Assembly: GCA_019321725.1 (NCBI GenBank) | Contig: CM033106.1 | Coordinates: 15,970,551-16,034,550 of the forward strand | Length of the DNA stretch: 64,000 bases | Reading direction: 5' to 3' | Source of the DNA: Paulownia fortunei | Lineage: Eukaryota > Streptophyta > Magnoliopsida > Lamiales > Paulowniaceae | Shown: piece after piece, positions 20,991-31,692 of the stretch | How positions within the stretch are numbered: the stretch's first letter is position 1 | How the letters are laid out: the number at the start of each line of letters is the position of its first letter | Program-made: the position numbers and the translations under genes | The notes under the pieces: model-generated | Told to the model about the DNA's origin: nothing | Databases searched by the model: none | What the model saw: the letters and a program-made list of their open reading frames with translations, nothing else

Positions 20991-22320
20991 TAATGGATAG
21001 AAATGACGAAGTCGTGGAACTTAAAAAAGTTAAAGAACCATAGAGACTTCTAATAGACGCAGTAACGGGCCAACCAGCTGAGGCTAGGGCTTCAAACACA
21101 CAGCCACCAAGGAGATCCCAAAGGATCTCAAAGCCACCTGAGAGGTATAGCTTTTGTTAGAGAACAACAAGGAGAATCTCCCTTTGGTTAGTGATCCAAG
21201 GACTTATGGAGAGGTGATGTATGACATGGACTCAAGATGTTGGTAAGACGCCATGCAATTTGAGATGGCCTCTATGTACTCCAACAATGTATGGACCATG
21301 GTGGACCCACTATAGGGAATAGTTTTTATTAGTTGAAAGTGGGTCTACAAGCGAAAGCTTGAAGTAAATGGAGATGTAGTGACCTACAAAGCACGATTGG
21401 TCACGAAAGGTTATACTCAGAAGTAAGGAATTAATTATGAGAAAATATTTTGGCCAGTAGTGATGCTTAAATCTATTCAGATACTACTATCCATATCAAC
21501 GTATTATGACTATGAGATATGACAGATAAATGTGAAGATCGCTTTCCTTAATAAAAATATTAAGGAAGAGATCTATATAAGGTAATTAGAAGGCTTTATA
21601 TCCAGAGGGAGTGAGAAAAAAGTTTACAAACTCCAAAAATCCATTTATGGACTCAAGCAGGCTTCCGAAGCTAGAACATCTGATTTGATGAGGCAATTAA
21701 ATCATTTGATTTCCACAAGAACTCTAGATGAACCTTGTGTCTACAAAAAGGTTAGTAGGAGCGTAATAAAATTTATTATGTTTTATGTTGACATCATCCT
21801 ACTCATTGGAAATGATGTAGGAATACTTTAGTTGACCAAACTTGGTTGTCTAACCAGTTCTCCATGAAGGATTTAGGAGAAGCATCCTCTATTCTAGGAA
21901 TAAATATCTATAAAGATAGGTCAAGAAGGATAATCGGACTATCCCAATCTACGTATATAAACAAAATGCTAAGGAGGTTTAGCATGGAGAAATCCAAACG
22001 AGGATTCTTGCCAATGAGTCATGGCATTTCTCTCTCAATGGCAATGTCTCCTAAGATTTTTGAGGAGGGAAAGGATGACCCGCATATCTTATGCATATGT
22101 CATTGGAAACATAATATATGGAATTCTATATACGAGGTCTAATGTCGCATATGCTTTGAGTGTCATGAGCAGATATCAGTCCAATCTAGATGAGGAACAC
22201 TGGAAGACCATAAAGATGATCCTCAAGTACTTGAGAAGAACTAAGGATATCTTTCTTGTATACGACTCTGGAGAATTGAAACTAGAAGGCTATATTGATT
22301 CTAGTTTTTAGTCCGATATA
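20991..22320 (+). pseudogene. copia-B reverse transcriptase (broken)
   Basis: The N-terminal part near 21200-21420 includes DDAMQFEMASMYSN-like, GPWWTHYRE and YKARLVTKGYT-like strings in mixed frames. Next come LKSIQILLSISTYYDYEI near 21470, KEEIYIR near 21565, KSIYGLKQASEAR near 21640 and FYVDIILLIGND at 21781. Then come SNQFSMKDLGEASSILGINI (open from 21846), MLRRFSMEKSKRGFLPMSHG and ALSVMSRYQSNLDEEHW. The catalytic YVDD (21784-21795) is YVDI, which should abolish polymerisation. Several stops and shifts are present. Confidence 0.87.
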
Positions 22321-22767
22321 GATGACTCAAAGTCCTTGTATATATACATATCTACCATGAATGATGGTGCGGTCAGCTGAAAGAGTTCCAACAAGTAGGA
22401 GACGACCATGGATTCTACCACTAAGGCTGGATACATTACTGCATATGATGCAACAAAAGAAGCTGTTTGGATGAGGAATTTCATCCAAGAGTTGGGTGTG
22501 GTTCCATCCATTGTTGATCCTATTTTGATATACTGTGAATACAACGAAGTTATTACGTAAGCAAAAGAGCCAAGATCTCATCAAAGATCTAAGTACAATA
22601 TGAGGTGATTCCATTTAATTAGAGAGATCATTGGTAGAGGTGATGTTGTAGTGGATAGAGTTGGTTCACAGAAAATGTAGCAGACTCACTGACCAAACCC
22701 CTAGTGCAGAAGGTATTCGACAGACATCTTGAGAAGATGGGCCTGAAGTACATGGGCAATTGGTACT
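22321..22767 (+). pseudogene. copia-B RNase H (broken)
   Basis: The RNase H domain that removes the RNA strand during reverse transcription is recognisable by DDSKSLYIYISTMNDGAVS, WKSSNK-like, TMDSTTKAGYITAYDATKEA and VWMRNFIQELGVVPSIVDPI. It continues LIYCEYNEVIT, AKEPRSHQRS and IGRGDVVVDRV, then ADSLTKPLVQKVFDRHLEKM ahead of the polypurine tract. Stops and one-base shifts interrupt it. Confidence 0.82.
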
Positions 22768-22783
22768 AGGGCAACTAGGAGAT
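22768..22783 (+). other. polypurine tract of copia-B
   Basis: AGGGCAACTAGGAGAT directly precedes the 3' LTR. Confidence 0.8.
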
Positions 22784-24928
22784 TGTTAAAGTAGTGCCCG
22801 GTGGGCCAATTAGATTGGGCATATCATATACTCTTGTATTTTTTTTAAAAATATTTTTCAAATCATATTAATAAAATAGGTAAATTTATTTATCTTTAAT
22901 TGCATATAGTAATTATATAAAATCCCTAGACCAAACTTAGCTATGGGGCATGGTAACACATTTGATGGTGATCATGGAATATGTCTCTGTGGCTTCGGTC
23001 TTAAATTAGTTTCGAGTCGAAGGCTTTTTGTGATGAGACATCAAATAGCCCACTAGACTTGTGCATATAATATAAGCTCGCATGAGGAGGATATCACACT
23101 CCATGGACATTGGCGTAGTGATGCTGGTGCATGTATGCGGAACAAGTACACTGAACTGGCCTGCTGGAAATTCTTAATTGGGAACATTGTTTGTCGAAAT
23201 AAAAAATTTCATATTATGATAGTACACAACTATTCCTTGGACTTGAGGTACCGTGGTGGCCTTGTGCATGTTGTGTTCCATTTTGATGTATCTTTTAATT
23301 GCCTGACAATCACAAATGGGGTTTGTTAGATGTTGTACTGATATTTATGGAGGTTAATGAGTGTCCAACACATGATTTGTCACTTGCCTGGTAGAACGAG
23401 TGAATCTCTTATGTTTTCATAGTTTATGACTCAGAAGTCCTTGCTAAGGCAAGATGAATATTAGACGGGGTATTCTAACGATTCGTCATGAGTCATTAAA
23501 ATAAAATTATAGTTATTGAGTAATTAGGGTTTCAACTATTAATTCATACTCTAGACTCAATCGTGAGATTAGTTGACGGAAGGGCCTTACGTGTCTGATA
23601 CTCATAATTAAAATATGTTCACTCACTATTTCACTTAAGTCTAGGTAGTCATGATATATTTGCTAGGTGTTTTCCATGACTTGTGAGGTTCGAAAAAATA
23701 AGGAGTTAATTTCAAGTGGATTAATTAATTAGATTAATTAATCAAAATATTTATTATTACTCGTAAGTTGCAAATATTGCAAGCCCACTGCTAGCTTAGT
23801 TGTGAAATTAAAGGGTCACACACAAATTGAGATGGACATTTCTAACGTAGGAATTAATCCAAAGAGTTAGATATAATTAATTAATGAAGATTAATTAATT
23901 GAGGGCTTAAATTAACTTAATGAGTTGAATTAATTATTTAATTAAATAATTAAATTATATAATTGGATCTAATATTATTAGGAAGCCTAATTAGAGTGAA
24001 ATAATTATTTGATTAGATCAAATGAATTGTGTAGTTCATAATTAATTTAATTATTAAATTAATTTACTCAATTAAATAATTAGATTATTTATTAGGCCTA
24101 ATTCGATTAAGTAGGCTAGATAGAATTAATTAATTGAATTTGGACTAAAGTAATTAATTGAATTAATTATGATATTTATTTTAAGTTCAAGTCCAATTCA
24201 ATGAGACCCGTTAGGGAGGCCCACATGGGTTGTTGAAAAAGAACGAAAACTTAGGAGTTTGAAATTCTTGGGAGACTCTAAATATCTTTGGAAGATATGA
24301 AGGAAAGAGTTGGAGAATTTTGGGACAACAAAAAATCTTTCAACCAATTAAAAGAAGACCAAAAACACCAAGAGTGAGACTCTTGAAATTTTTGAATGCC
24401 CTATATAAATCATAGGGGCCAAAAATTTGAGGGTAATAGTAGCCCTTTAATTTTCAACCATAAAAAAATTAAGGAGAAAAAATATTTTCTTTCTCCATTC
24501 TTTATTCCACCAAAAATTCCATCTTTTTATTTAAGTATTAATTCTTTTGTCACAAGTTGATAACAATAATTAATATTCACTATATTCACTCCATAAACTA
24601 GGTTAATAAATGATTCAAAATTGTTAGCGAAATTTTAATTTTGTGTTTTTGTTCAAAGTGTGGACTACTTTGGAGGGGAAATGATTGGATCCCTATTAAT
24701 TGAAATTCAAAAAGGGGCTAGTAATCAATTGCTTCAATCTCTAAGACAACCTGAGAGCATTGAAAGGTATAATAAATTGAAATTGTTTCAAGTTTTATTA
24801 AACCATTGGAAATTACGAGATTATTAAAATCACATTGGACCCGAGGTACTGCTATAACTATTATGGCATGTTGTTTTTGAAATTTGATTTTTCCACTGCG
24901 CACACCCCGGGATCACTCAAACCTAACA
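22784..24928 (+). repeat. 3' LTR of copia-B (2.1 kb)
   Basis: It runs from TGTTAAAGTAGTGCCC to CTCAAACCTAACA. It retains the TTAATTAA-rich middle (23700-24190) that the 5' LTR has partly lost. The AAGTGTGGACTACTTTGGAG and CCACTGCGCACACCC landmarks near the end are shared with the LTRs at 17096-17340 and 31337-31590. Confidence 0.92.
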
Positions 24929-24933
24929 CAAAG
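24929..24933 (+). other. target-site duplication, right copy (CAAAG)
   Basis: CAAAG directly follows the 3' LTR of copia-B and matches 15526-15530. Confidence 0.85.
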
Positions 24934-24983
24934 TACTTACAAAAAACTGTTCAAGCGGCTCATAAAGTATTCCTTGCTGTTTC
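24934..24983 (-). pseudogene. copia-D zinc-knuckle end (50-base fragment)
   Basis: On the minus strand GCAAGGAATACTTTATGAGC corresponds to the KEYFAS-like end of the copia zinc-knuckle region (copia-B at 19675-19700). The rest runs into TACTTTGTTGAAGTT across the removed copia-B. It is the small piece of copia-D caught between the insertion sites of copia-B and copia-C. On its other side it continues from the knuckle at 31693-31750. Confidence 0.75.
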
Positions 24984-26477
24984 TATTAGAGTGGTGCTCG
25001 GCATACCAATGAGATTGAGCGTCTTTTATACTCTTATACTTGTAAAAACAATTTTTTTCAAATCATATTATTAAAATAGATAAAAAAAATTATCTTTAAT
25101 TGCATATAGTAATTCTATAAAGTCCCTAGGCTAAACTTAGCTATGGGGCATGGTTATACATTTGATGGTGATTATGGAATATGTCTCTATGATTTTGGTC
25201 TTAAATTAGTTATGAATCGAGGGCTTTTTGAGATAGGACATCAAATAGCCTAGCATAAGATGCATGCTCGCATGAGAAGAATATCTCGCTCCATGAACAT
25301 TGGTATAGTGATGCCAGTACATATATGCGGGTGCTTGTTGGAGAACAAGTACAATGATCAGGCCCGCTGGAAATTCTTAATTGGGAACATTGTTTGTTGA
25401 AATACAAATTTTCATATTATGATAGTACATAATTAGTCCTTGGACTTGAGGCACCATGGTAGCCTTGTGCATGCCGTGTTCCATTTTGATGTATCTTCTA
25501 ATTGTCTGACAATCATAAAGGGGGTACGTTGGATATTACATTGATATTTATGGAGGTTAATGAGTGTCCAATAAAGGATTCGTCACTTATTTGGCAGAAT
25601 GAGTGAATCTCCTATATTTTCATAGTTCATGACTCAAAAGTCCTTGCCAAGGCGAGATGAATGTTAGATGGAGTTTTCTAATAATTCATCATAAGTAATT
25701 GAAACTTGAAATAGAATTGTAGTTATTGAAAAATTAGGGTTTCGACTGTTAATTCATGCCTTAGACTCAATCGAGAGATTAGTTGATGGAATGTACTTAC
25801 GTGTGTGGTACTCATAATTGAAATAGGTTTACTCGCTAATTCACTTAAGACTAGGTAGTCATGATACACTTGCTAGGTATTTCCCATGATTTATAAGGTT
25901 CTTGGAATTAAGGAGTTAATTCCAACCGGATTATTTAATTGGATTAAATAGTCAAAATAATTGTTATTCATAAGTTGCAAATGTTGCAAGCCTACTGCTA
26001 GCTTAGTTGTGAACCTAAAGGGTCACACACAATTTGGGATGAAATATTTCTAACTTAGAAATTGATTCAAGGAGTTGGGTTCAATTAATTAATCGAGATT
26101 AATTAATTGAGGCTTAAATTAATTTAAGAAGTTGCATTAATTATTTAATTGAACCTAATAAAGTTTGGGAAGCCCAATTGGAGTGAAATAATTATTTGAT
26201 TGGATCAATTAATTATGTAGACCATAAATTATTGTAATTATTAAATTAATTTACTTAATTAAATAATTAAATTATTTAATTGGGCCTAATTTGATTATTT
26301 GGGCTAAATAGAATTAATTAATTGAATTTGGGCTTAAATAATTAATTATTGGATTTATTTTAAGTCCAAACTCAATTTAAATAGGCCCATTAGAGAAGAC
26401 TCATGAGAGTTGCTGGAAAATGATGGATCTCCATGTATTTTTGGAATATACAAGAGATAGAGTTGGAGATTTTTAGG
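24984..26477 (+). repeat. 5' LTR of copia-C, 3' part missing
   Basis: It starts TATTAGAGTGGTGCTCGG (TG changed to TA) and tracks the other copia LTRs up to AGAGTTGGAGATTTTTAGG. There it passes without transition into pol-linker sequence. About 0.55 kb of LTR is absent. Confidence 0.8.
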
Positions 26478-26664
26478 AACCATAGAGCCTCTTTACAGAT
26501 GCAGTAACGGGCCAACCAACTAAGGTTAGGCCTTTGAACACACATTCTCCATGGGAGATCCTATAGGATCTTAAAGCCAAATGAGAGGTATAGCTTTTTG
26601 TTAGAGAACAATGAGGAAAATCTCCCCTTGGACGATGATCCAAGGACTTATGGAGAGGAAATGG
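26478..26664 (+). pseudogene. misplaced integrase-RT linker segment
   Basis: The segment matches copia-C's own linker at about 27798-27985 (EPQSLxTDAVTGQ, then GQPxEVRP-like, YSFLLENN-like and DDDPRTYGE-like strings), but it lies upstream of protease instead of between integrase and RT. The two copies differ at many positions, so this is not a recent duplication. It probably came from another copia copy by recombination or template switching. The right join (ATGGAGAGGAAATGGAGTAT) leads into the protease end. Confidence 0.75.
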
Positions 26665-27790
26665 AGTATCTTTAATTTTAAATAATTGTCTTTATGTTCC
26701 AAAGATAGTTAAGAACACTATCTCCATTCTTGTTTTGGATAGAGAAGGTTTTACTTTTTCAATAAAATATGGAAGTTGTTTTATTTTTAAAGATTTAGTT
26801 TTGATTACCTCTCGCATATTGATGAATGGTTTATATTCTATTAATCCCCATAGCTCATTTTTTCATGTTCAACAAAATAAAAGAAAAATAGATGATCATA
26901 ATTCCCAACTGTTATGGCATGCTAGATTAGGTCATATCTATGAGAAAAGAATTTATAAGTTGACCCAATTGCTCAATCTTTCGAAAGAGCAAGGAATGCC
27001 AACATGTGAGTCATGTCTCAAAGGGAAAATAATCAAATCACCATTTGTTGGACAAGTGGAATGAGCCAAAAATATATTGGATTTGATCCATTCAGATGTA
27101 TGTGGGCCAATAAGTGTTAGTGCTCATGGAAACTATTACTACTTTATAACTTTTACCGATGATTATTCTAGGTATGATTATGTCTACCTTATAAGGTACA
27201 AATCTGAACCTTTTAAAAAGTTCAAAGAATTCAGATGTGAGGTGGAGAAATAAACTGGGCTAAGTATCAAGGCTATTTGATCAGATCGAGGAGGTGAATA
27301 CTTAAGCACAGAGTTTCATGATTATCTAAAAGAAAATGGGATTCTCTCTCAATGGACCCCTCCTGCAACTCCCCAACTCGATGGAGTTGCGGAGCATAAA
27401 AATCAAACCTTGTTGGACATGATTCGATCGATGATGAGTTTTATTGAACTTCCTCTTTCATTTTAGGGCTATGCTTTAGAAATGACGGCACGTATATTAA
27501 ATAGACTGCCATTAAAGTCGGTGCCCAAAACACCATATGAGATGTGGTGTGGGAAACCACCCTCTTACAAATGCCTTAAGGTATGTGGGTGTGCTGCTTA
27601 CGTAAAGTAGCAAGTGGGAGATAAATTGGATATGAGATCCAGTTTATGTAGATTCATGGGGTATCCAAAGGAATCCATTGGATACTATTTCTACAATCCC
27701 TTATAACAAAAGGTGTTTGTTTTGAGAAATGCCACTTTTTTAGAAGAGGAGTTTCTATTAGATAGAAATGACGAAGTCGTGGAACTTGAA
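26665..27790 (+). pseudogene. copia-C protease end and integrase (broken)
   Basis: An open stretch at 26735-27064 gives MDREGFTFSIKYGSCFIF, SRILMNGLYSINPHSSFFHV, DDHNSQLLWHARLGHIYEKR and MPTCESCLKGKIIKSP, so the HHCC zinc-binding residues are intact. After a stop follow LDLIHSDVCGPISVS, FITFTDDYSRYDYVYLIRYK, SDRGGEYLSTEFHDYLKENG, WTPPATPQLDGVAEHKN and YEMWCGKPPSYKCLKVCGCA. The three catalytic acidic positions (HSDVCGP, SDRGGEY, GVAEHKN) are all present, but TGA or TAG codons precede or interrupt several blocks. The DTG part of protease is absent. Confidence 0.88.
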
Positions 27791-28990
27791 GAAATTCAAG
27801 AACCACAGAGCCTCCCTACAGACGCAGTAACAGGCCAACTAGCTGAGGCTGAGCCTTCGAACACATATTCTTATAAGTGATCCCATAGGATCTTAAAGCC
27901 ACATGTGAGGTATAGCTTTTTGTTAGAGAACAACAACAAGACTCTCCTCTTGGATGATGATCCAAAGAGTTATGGAGAGGCAATGTTAGACATCAACTTG
28001 GGAAGATGGAAAGAAGCCATGTAATTCGAGATAGACTCTACGTACTCCAACAGGGTATGGACCTTGGTGGACCCACCATAAGGAATAGTTCCTATTGGCT
28101 ACAAATTGGTCTACAATCTTGGAGTAAATGGAGAGGTAACGACCTACAAAGCACGACTGGTTTCAAAAGGTTATACTCAAAAGCAAGAATTAATTATAAG
28201 GCAATTTTTTCACCAGTAGCGATGCTTAAATTCATTCGGATACTGCTAGCTATATCAGTGTATTATGACTATGAGATATGATAAATAGATGTGAAGACTG
28301 TTTTCCTTAATGGAAACATTAAGGAAGAAATCTATATGAGGTAGCCAAAAGGCTTCATGTCTAAAGGAAGTGAGTAAAAGGTTTGCAAACTCCAGAGATG
28401 CATTTATGGACTCAAGCAGACTCCTCGAAACTAGAACATCGAGTTTGAAGAGGTAATCAAATCATTTGATTTCCATGAGAACCCAGATAAACCCTGTGTT
28501 TAGCGTAGTAACATTTATTGTGTTATATGTTGATGACATTCTACTCATTAGGAATGATGTAGGGATGATGCAGTTAACTAAGACTTGGTTATCCAATTAG
28601 TTCTCCATGAAGGAATTGGGAGAAGCATCATTTATTCTTGGAATAAAGATCTATCGAGATAGATCAAAAAGAATAATCGGACTATCCTAATCTACGTACA
28701 TAGACAAAATGCTAAAGAGGTTTAGCATGGAGGAATCCAAGCGAGGATTCTTGTCGATGAGTCATGGCATTTCTATCTTGAGGGAAATATCTCCTAAGAC
28801 TCATGAGGAGAGGGAAATGATGACTCGCATACCTTATGCATCCGCCATATGAAGCATAATGCATGGCATGCTTGTACTAGGTCTGATGTCGCATATGCTC
28901 TGAGTGTCAAAAGTAGATATCAGTCCAATCCAGGTGAGGAACACTGGAAGGCCATAAAAATGATCCTAAAGTACTTGAGAAGGACTAAGG
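27791..28990 (+). pseudogene. copia-C reverse transcriptase (broken, YVDD intact)
   Basis: The segment begins EEIQEPQSLPTDAVTGQ and carries SYGEAMLDINLGRWKEAM, FEIDSTYSNRVWTLVDPP, GEVTTYKARLVSKGYTQ, MLKFIRILLAISVYYDYEI, KEEIYMR, KVCKLQR-like and GLKQ-like strings. LYVDDILLIRNDVG follows at 28523-28562, then MKELGEASFILGIKIYRD and RFSMEESKRGFLSMSHG. YVDD (28526-28537) is intact, but frameshifts near 28100, 28190 and 28500 and several stops prevent a full protein. It is the least decayed RT of the window and the best reference for placing this family. Confidence 0.88.
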
Positions 28991-29511
28991 ATATCTTTCT
29001 TGTATATGGATCTAGAGAACTGAAACTAGAAGGCTATAAAGATTTTAGTTTTCAGTCTGGTATAGAAGACTCAAAGTCAATGTTCGGATACATATTCACC
29101 TTAAATAGTGGTGCGGTCAGCTGGAAGAGTTCTAAGTAGGATACGACCGCAAATTCTACCACCAAAGCTAAATATATTACTGTGTGTGATGCGGCAAAAG
29201 AAGTTGTTTGGCTAAGGAACTTCATCCAAGAGTTGAGTATGGTTCTATCCGTTGTTCATCCTGTATTGATTTATTGTGATAACAATGAAATTATTACTCA
29301 AGCAAAAGAGCTAAGATCTCATCAAAGATCAAAACACATCATGAGGATATACCATCTGATTAGAGAGATCATTGGTAGAGGCGACGTTGTAGTGGATATA
29401 GTCTCTTCGGCAGAAAATATTGCAGACCCACTGACCAAACCTCTAACGCAGAAGGTATTTGATGGATATCTTGAGAAGATGGGCTTAAAGTACATGGGCA
29501 ATTGGCGCTAG
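28991..29511 (+). pseudogene. copia-C RNase H (broken)
   Basis: Two open stretches, 28849-29139 and 29182-29511, cover the RT end and RNase H. They include RSDVAYALSVKSRYQSNPGE, LKYLRRTKDIFLVYGS, LEGYKDFSFQSGIEDSKSMF, GYIFTLNSGAVSWKSSK, then CDAAKEVVWLRNFIQELSMV, LIYCDNNEIITQAKELRSHQ, HIMRIYHLIREIIGRGD and IADPLTKPLTQKVFDGYLEK. The end MGLKYMGNWR is the usual polyprotein C-terminus, just before the polypurine tract. A stop and a small gap near 29140-29180 separate the halves. The RNase H core acidic residues appear largely kept. Confidence 0.88.
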
Positions 29512-29525
29512 GGCAAGTGGGAGAT
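29511..29525 (+). other. polypurine tract of copia-C
   Basis: GGGCAAGTGGGAGAT follows the RNase H stop codon and directly precedes the 3' LTR. Confidence 0.85.
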
Positions 29526-31692
29526 TGTTAGAGTAGTGCCCGACATGCCAATTAGATTGTGCATCCTTTATACTCTTGTATTTGTAAAAATAATCTTTTT
29601 GAAATCATATTAATAAAAAGGCAAATTTCTTTATCTTTAATTACTTCTTGTAAAGACCAAACTTAGCTATGGGGCATGGTCACGCATTTATGGTGATCAT
29701 GGAATAGAGGCTTTGGTCTTAAATTAGTTATAAGTCAAGGGTGTTTTGAGAAGGGACATTGAATAGCCCAACAGAGTCGCGCATACGATGCATGCTCGCA
29801 TGAGAAAGATGTCTCGCTTTATAGATATTGGTGTAGTGATGTTAGTGCATGTATGCGGGTGCTTGTTAGGGAACAAGTACACTGAACAGGCCCACTAGAA
29901 TTTCTTAATTGGAAACTTATTTCTCGAAATAAGAAATTTCATATTACGGTAGTACACGATTAGTCTTTTGACTTGAGACACCATGGTAGCCTTATGCATG
30001 CCATGTTTCATTTTGATGTATCTTTTGATTGTTTGACAATCATAAAAGGGTATACATTAGATGTTGTATTGATATGTATGGAGGTTAATGAGTGGTCAAC
30101 AAATGATCCATCACTTGTATGGTAGAATAAGTGAATCTCCTATGTTTTTATAGTTTATGTGTTAGAAGTCCTTGGCCAATGCAGGATAAATGTTAGACGG
30201 AGTTTTCTAACGATTATCATGAGTTATTGAAACTTGAAACGAAATCATAGTTATTGAGCAATTAGGCTCAATCGGGAGATTAGTAAATGAAAAGACCTTA
30301 TGTGTATGATACTCGTAATTGAAATATATTCACTCGCTATTTCACTTAAGTCTAGGTAGTCATGATACACTTGTTAGGTATTTTTCATGATTAGTGAGAT
30401 TCTTGAAATTAAGGAGTTAATTTTAAGCGGACTAATTAATTGGATTAATTAATCGAAATAATTATTATTCATAAGTTGAAAATGTTGCAAGCCCACTGCT
30501 GGCTTAGTTGTGAACCTAAAGTGTCACACACAATTTGAGATGGAATATTTCTAATTTAGGAATTGATCTACAGGGTTGGATCCAATTAATTAATAGAGAT
30601 TAATTAATTGAGGGCTTAAATTAATTCAAGGAGTTGAATTAATTATTTAATTAAATAATTAGATTATTTAATTGGACCTAATAAGATTAATGAGCCAAAT
30701 TAGAGTGAAATAATTACTTGATTAGATCAAATTAATTGTGCAGTCCATAAATTAATTTAATTAAATAATTAGATTATTTAATTGGGTCTAATTTGATTAG
30801 ATAGGCTAGATGGAATTAATTAATTTGAGTAAGAAAATTAATTAGATTAATTGTAGGATTTATTTTTAAGTCCCAGCCCAATTCACTAAGGCTTATTAGG
30901 AAAGGCCAATGAAAAAAGATGGAAAGTCAAGAGTTTGGAATTCTTGGGTAATCTTGAATATATTTGGAAGATATGAAAGAGATAAAATTGAAAGAAATTT
31001 GGATGAACCAAAATATCTTCCAACTAATTAAAAGGAGATTTTAATTAGACATAAAATATCAAGAGTAGGACTCTTGAAATTTTTTGTCCCCTATAAATAC
31101 ATGGTGGCCGAAAATTTGAGGGTGAATTACGATCTCTATAATTTTCGGCCATATAGAAATTAAGAGAAGAAAATTATTTTCTTCATCCATATTTTTTTTC
31201 TCCAAAAATTTCATCTTTTAAGTGTTAATTCTTTTATCACAAGTTGATAACAGGAATTAATATTTTCTATAAATACTCCATCAACTAGATTAGAAAAGAA
31301 ATCAGAATTGCTAGCGGAATTTTAATTTTGTATTCTTGCTCAAAGTGTGGACTACTTTAGAAGAGAGACATTTGGATCCCTGTAAACCAAATTTAGAAAA
31401 GGGGCTAGCAATTGATTGCTTCATAACCTACGACAATTAGAGTGCATAGAAAGGTATAAATCAAAACTTTAATTATTTTATTACAACCATTGGAAATTAT
31501 AAGATCATTAAAAATGGCATCGGATCCAGGGTATTGCTATAATTGTTATGGTATGATGTTTTTAAAATTTTTAATTTTCCACTGCGTATACCTTGTGATC
31601 GAATCCAGAAAGTTGCATAATTGTTATGGCTTGTTTATTTTAAAAGTTTTAATTTTTCACTGTGCAGACCCCATGATCAAGCAAACCCAATA
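29526..31692 (+). repeat. 3' LTR of copia-C (2.2 kb)
   Basis: It runs from TGTTAGAGTAGTGCCC to AGCAAACCCAATA. The last 120 bases contain a partial duplication: TAATTGTTATGG(T/C)(A/T)TG and TTTTAA...TTTTTCACTG-type sequence occurs twice, at about 31538-31590 and 31617-31665. Confidence 0.9.

Larger units (their letters stand above)
15531..24928 (+). mobile_element. copia-B: complete but dead Ty1-copia element
   Basis: This is the best-preserved full structure in the window. It has a 5' LTR (15531-17364), primer-binding site, long leader, gag, protease, integrase, reverse transcriptase, RNase H, polypurine tract and 3' LTR (22784-24928), flanked by a perfect 5-bp duplication CAAAG. The domain order protease-integrase-RT-RNase H defines Ty1-copia. 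Stops in every domain, a mutated protease site and a mutated RT site show that it is defective. It sits in the zinc-knuckle/protease junction of copia-D. Confidence 0.92.
24984..31692 (+). mobile_element. copia-C: truncated Ty1-copia element
   Basis: This plus-strand element sits in the copia-D zinc knuckle. Its 5' LTR (24984-26477) lacks its 3' quarter, primer-binding site, leader, gag and protease start. It is followed by a misplaced linker segment (26478-26664), then by protease end, integrase, RT, RNase H, polypurine tract and a complete 3' LTR (29526-31692). Flanks GTTTC and ATTCC may be a decayed duplication (3 of 5 bases), and the copia-D reading frame supports insertion exactly here. 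Confidence 0.85.

Noticed and set aside
22308..22614. Two minus-strand frames of 78 and 95 codons
   Set aside because: Antisense shadows of the copia-B RNase H region.
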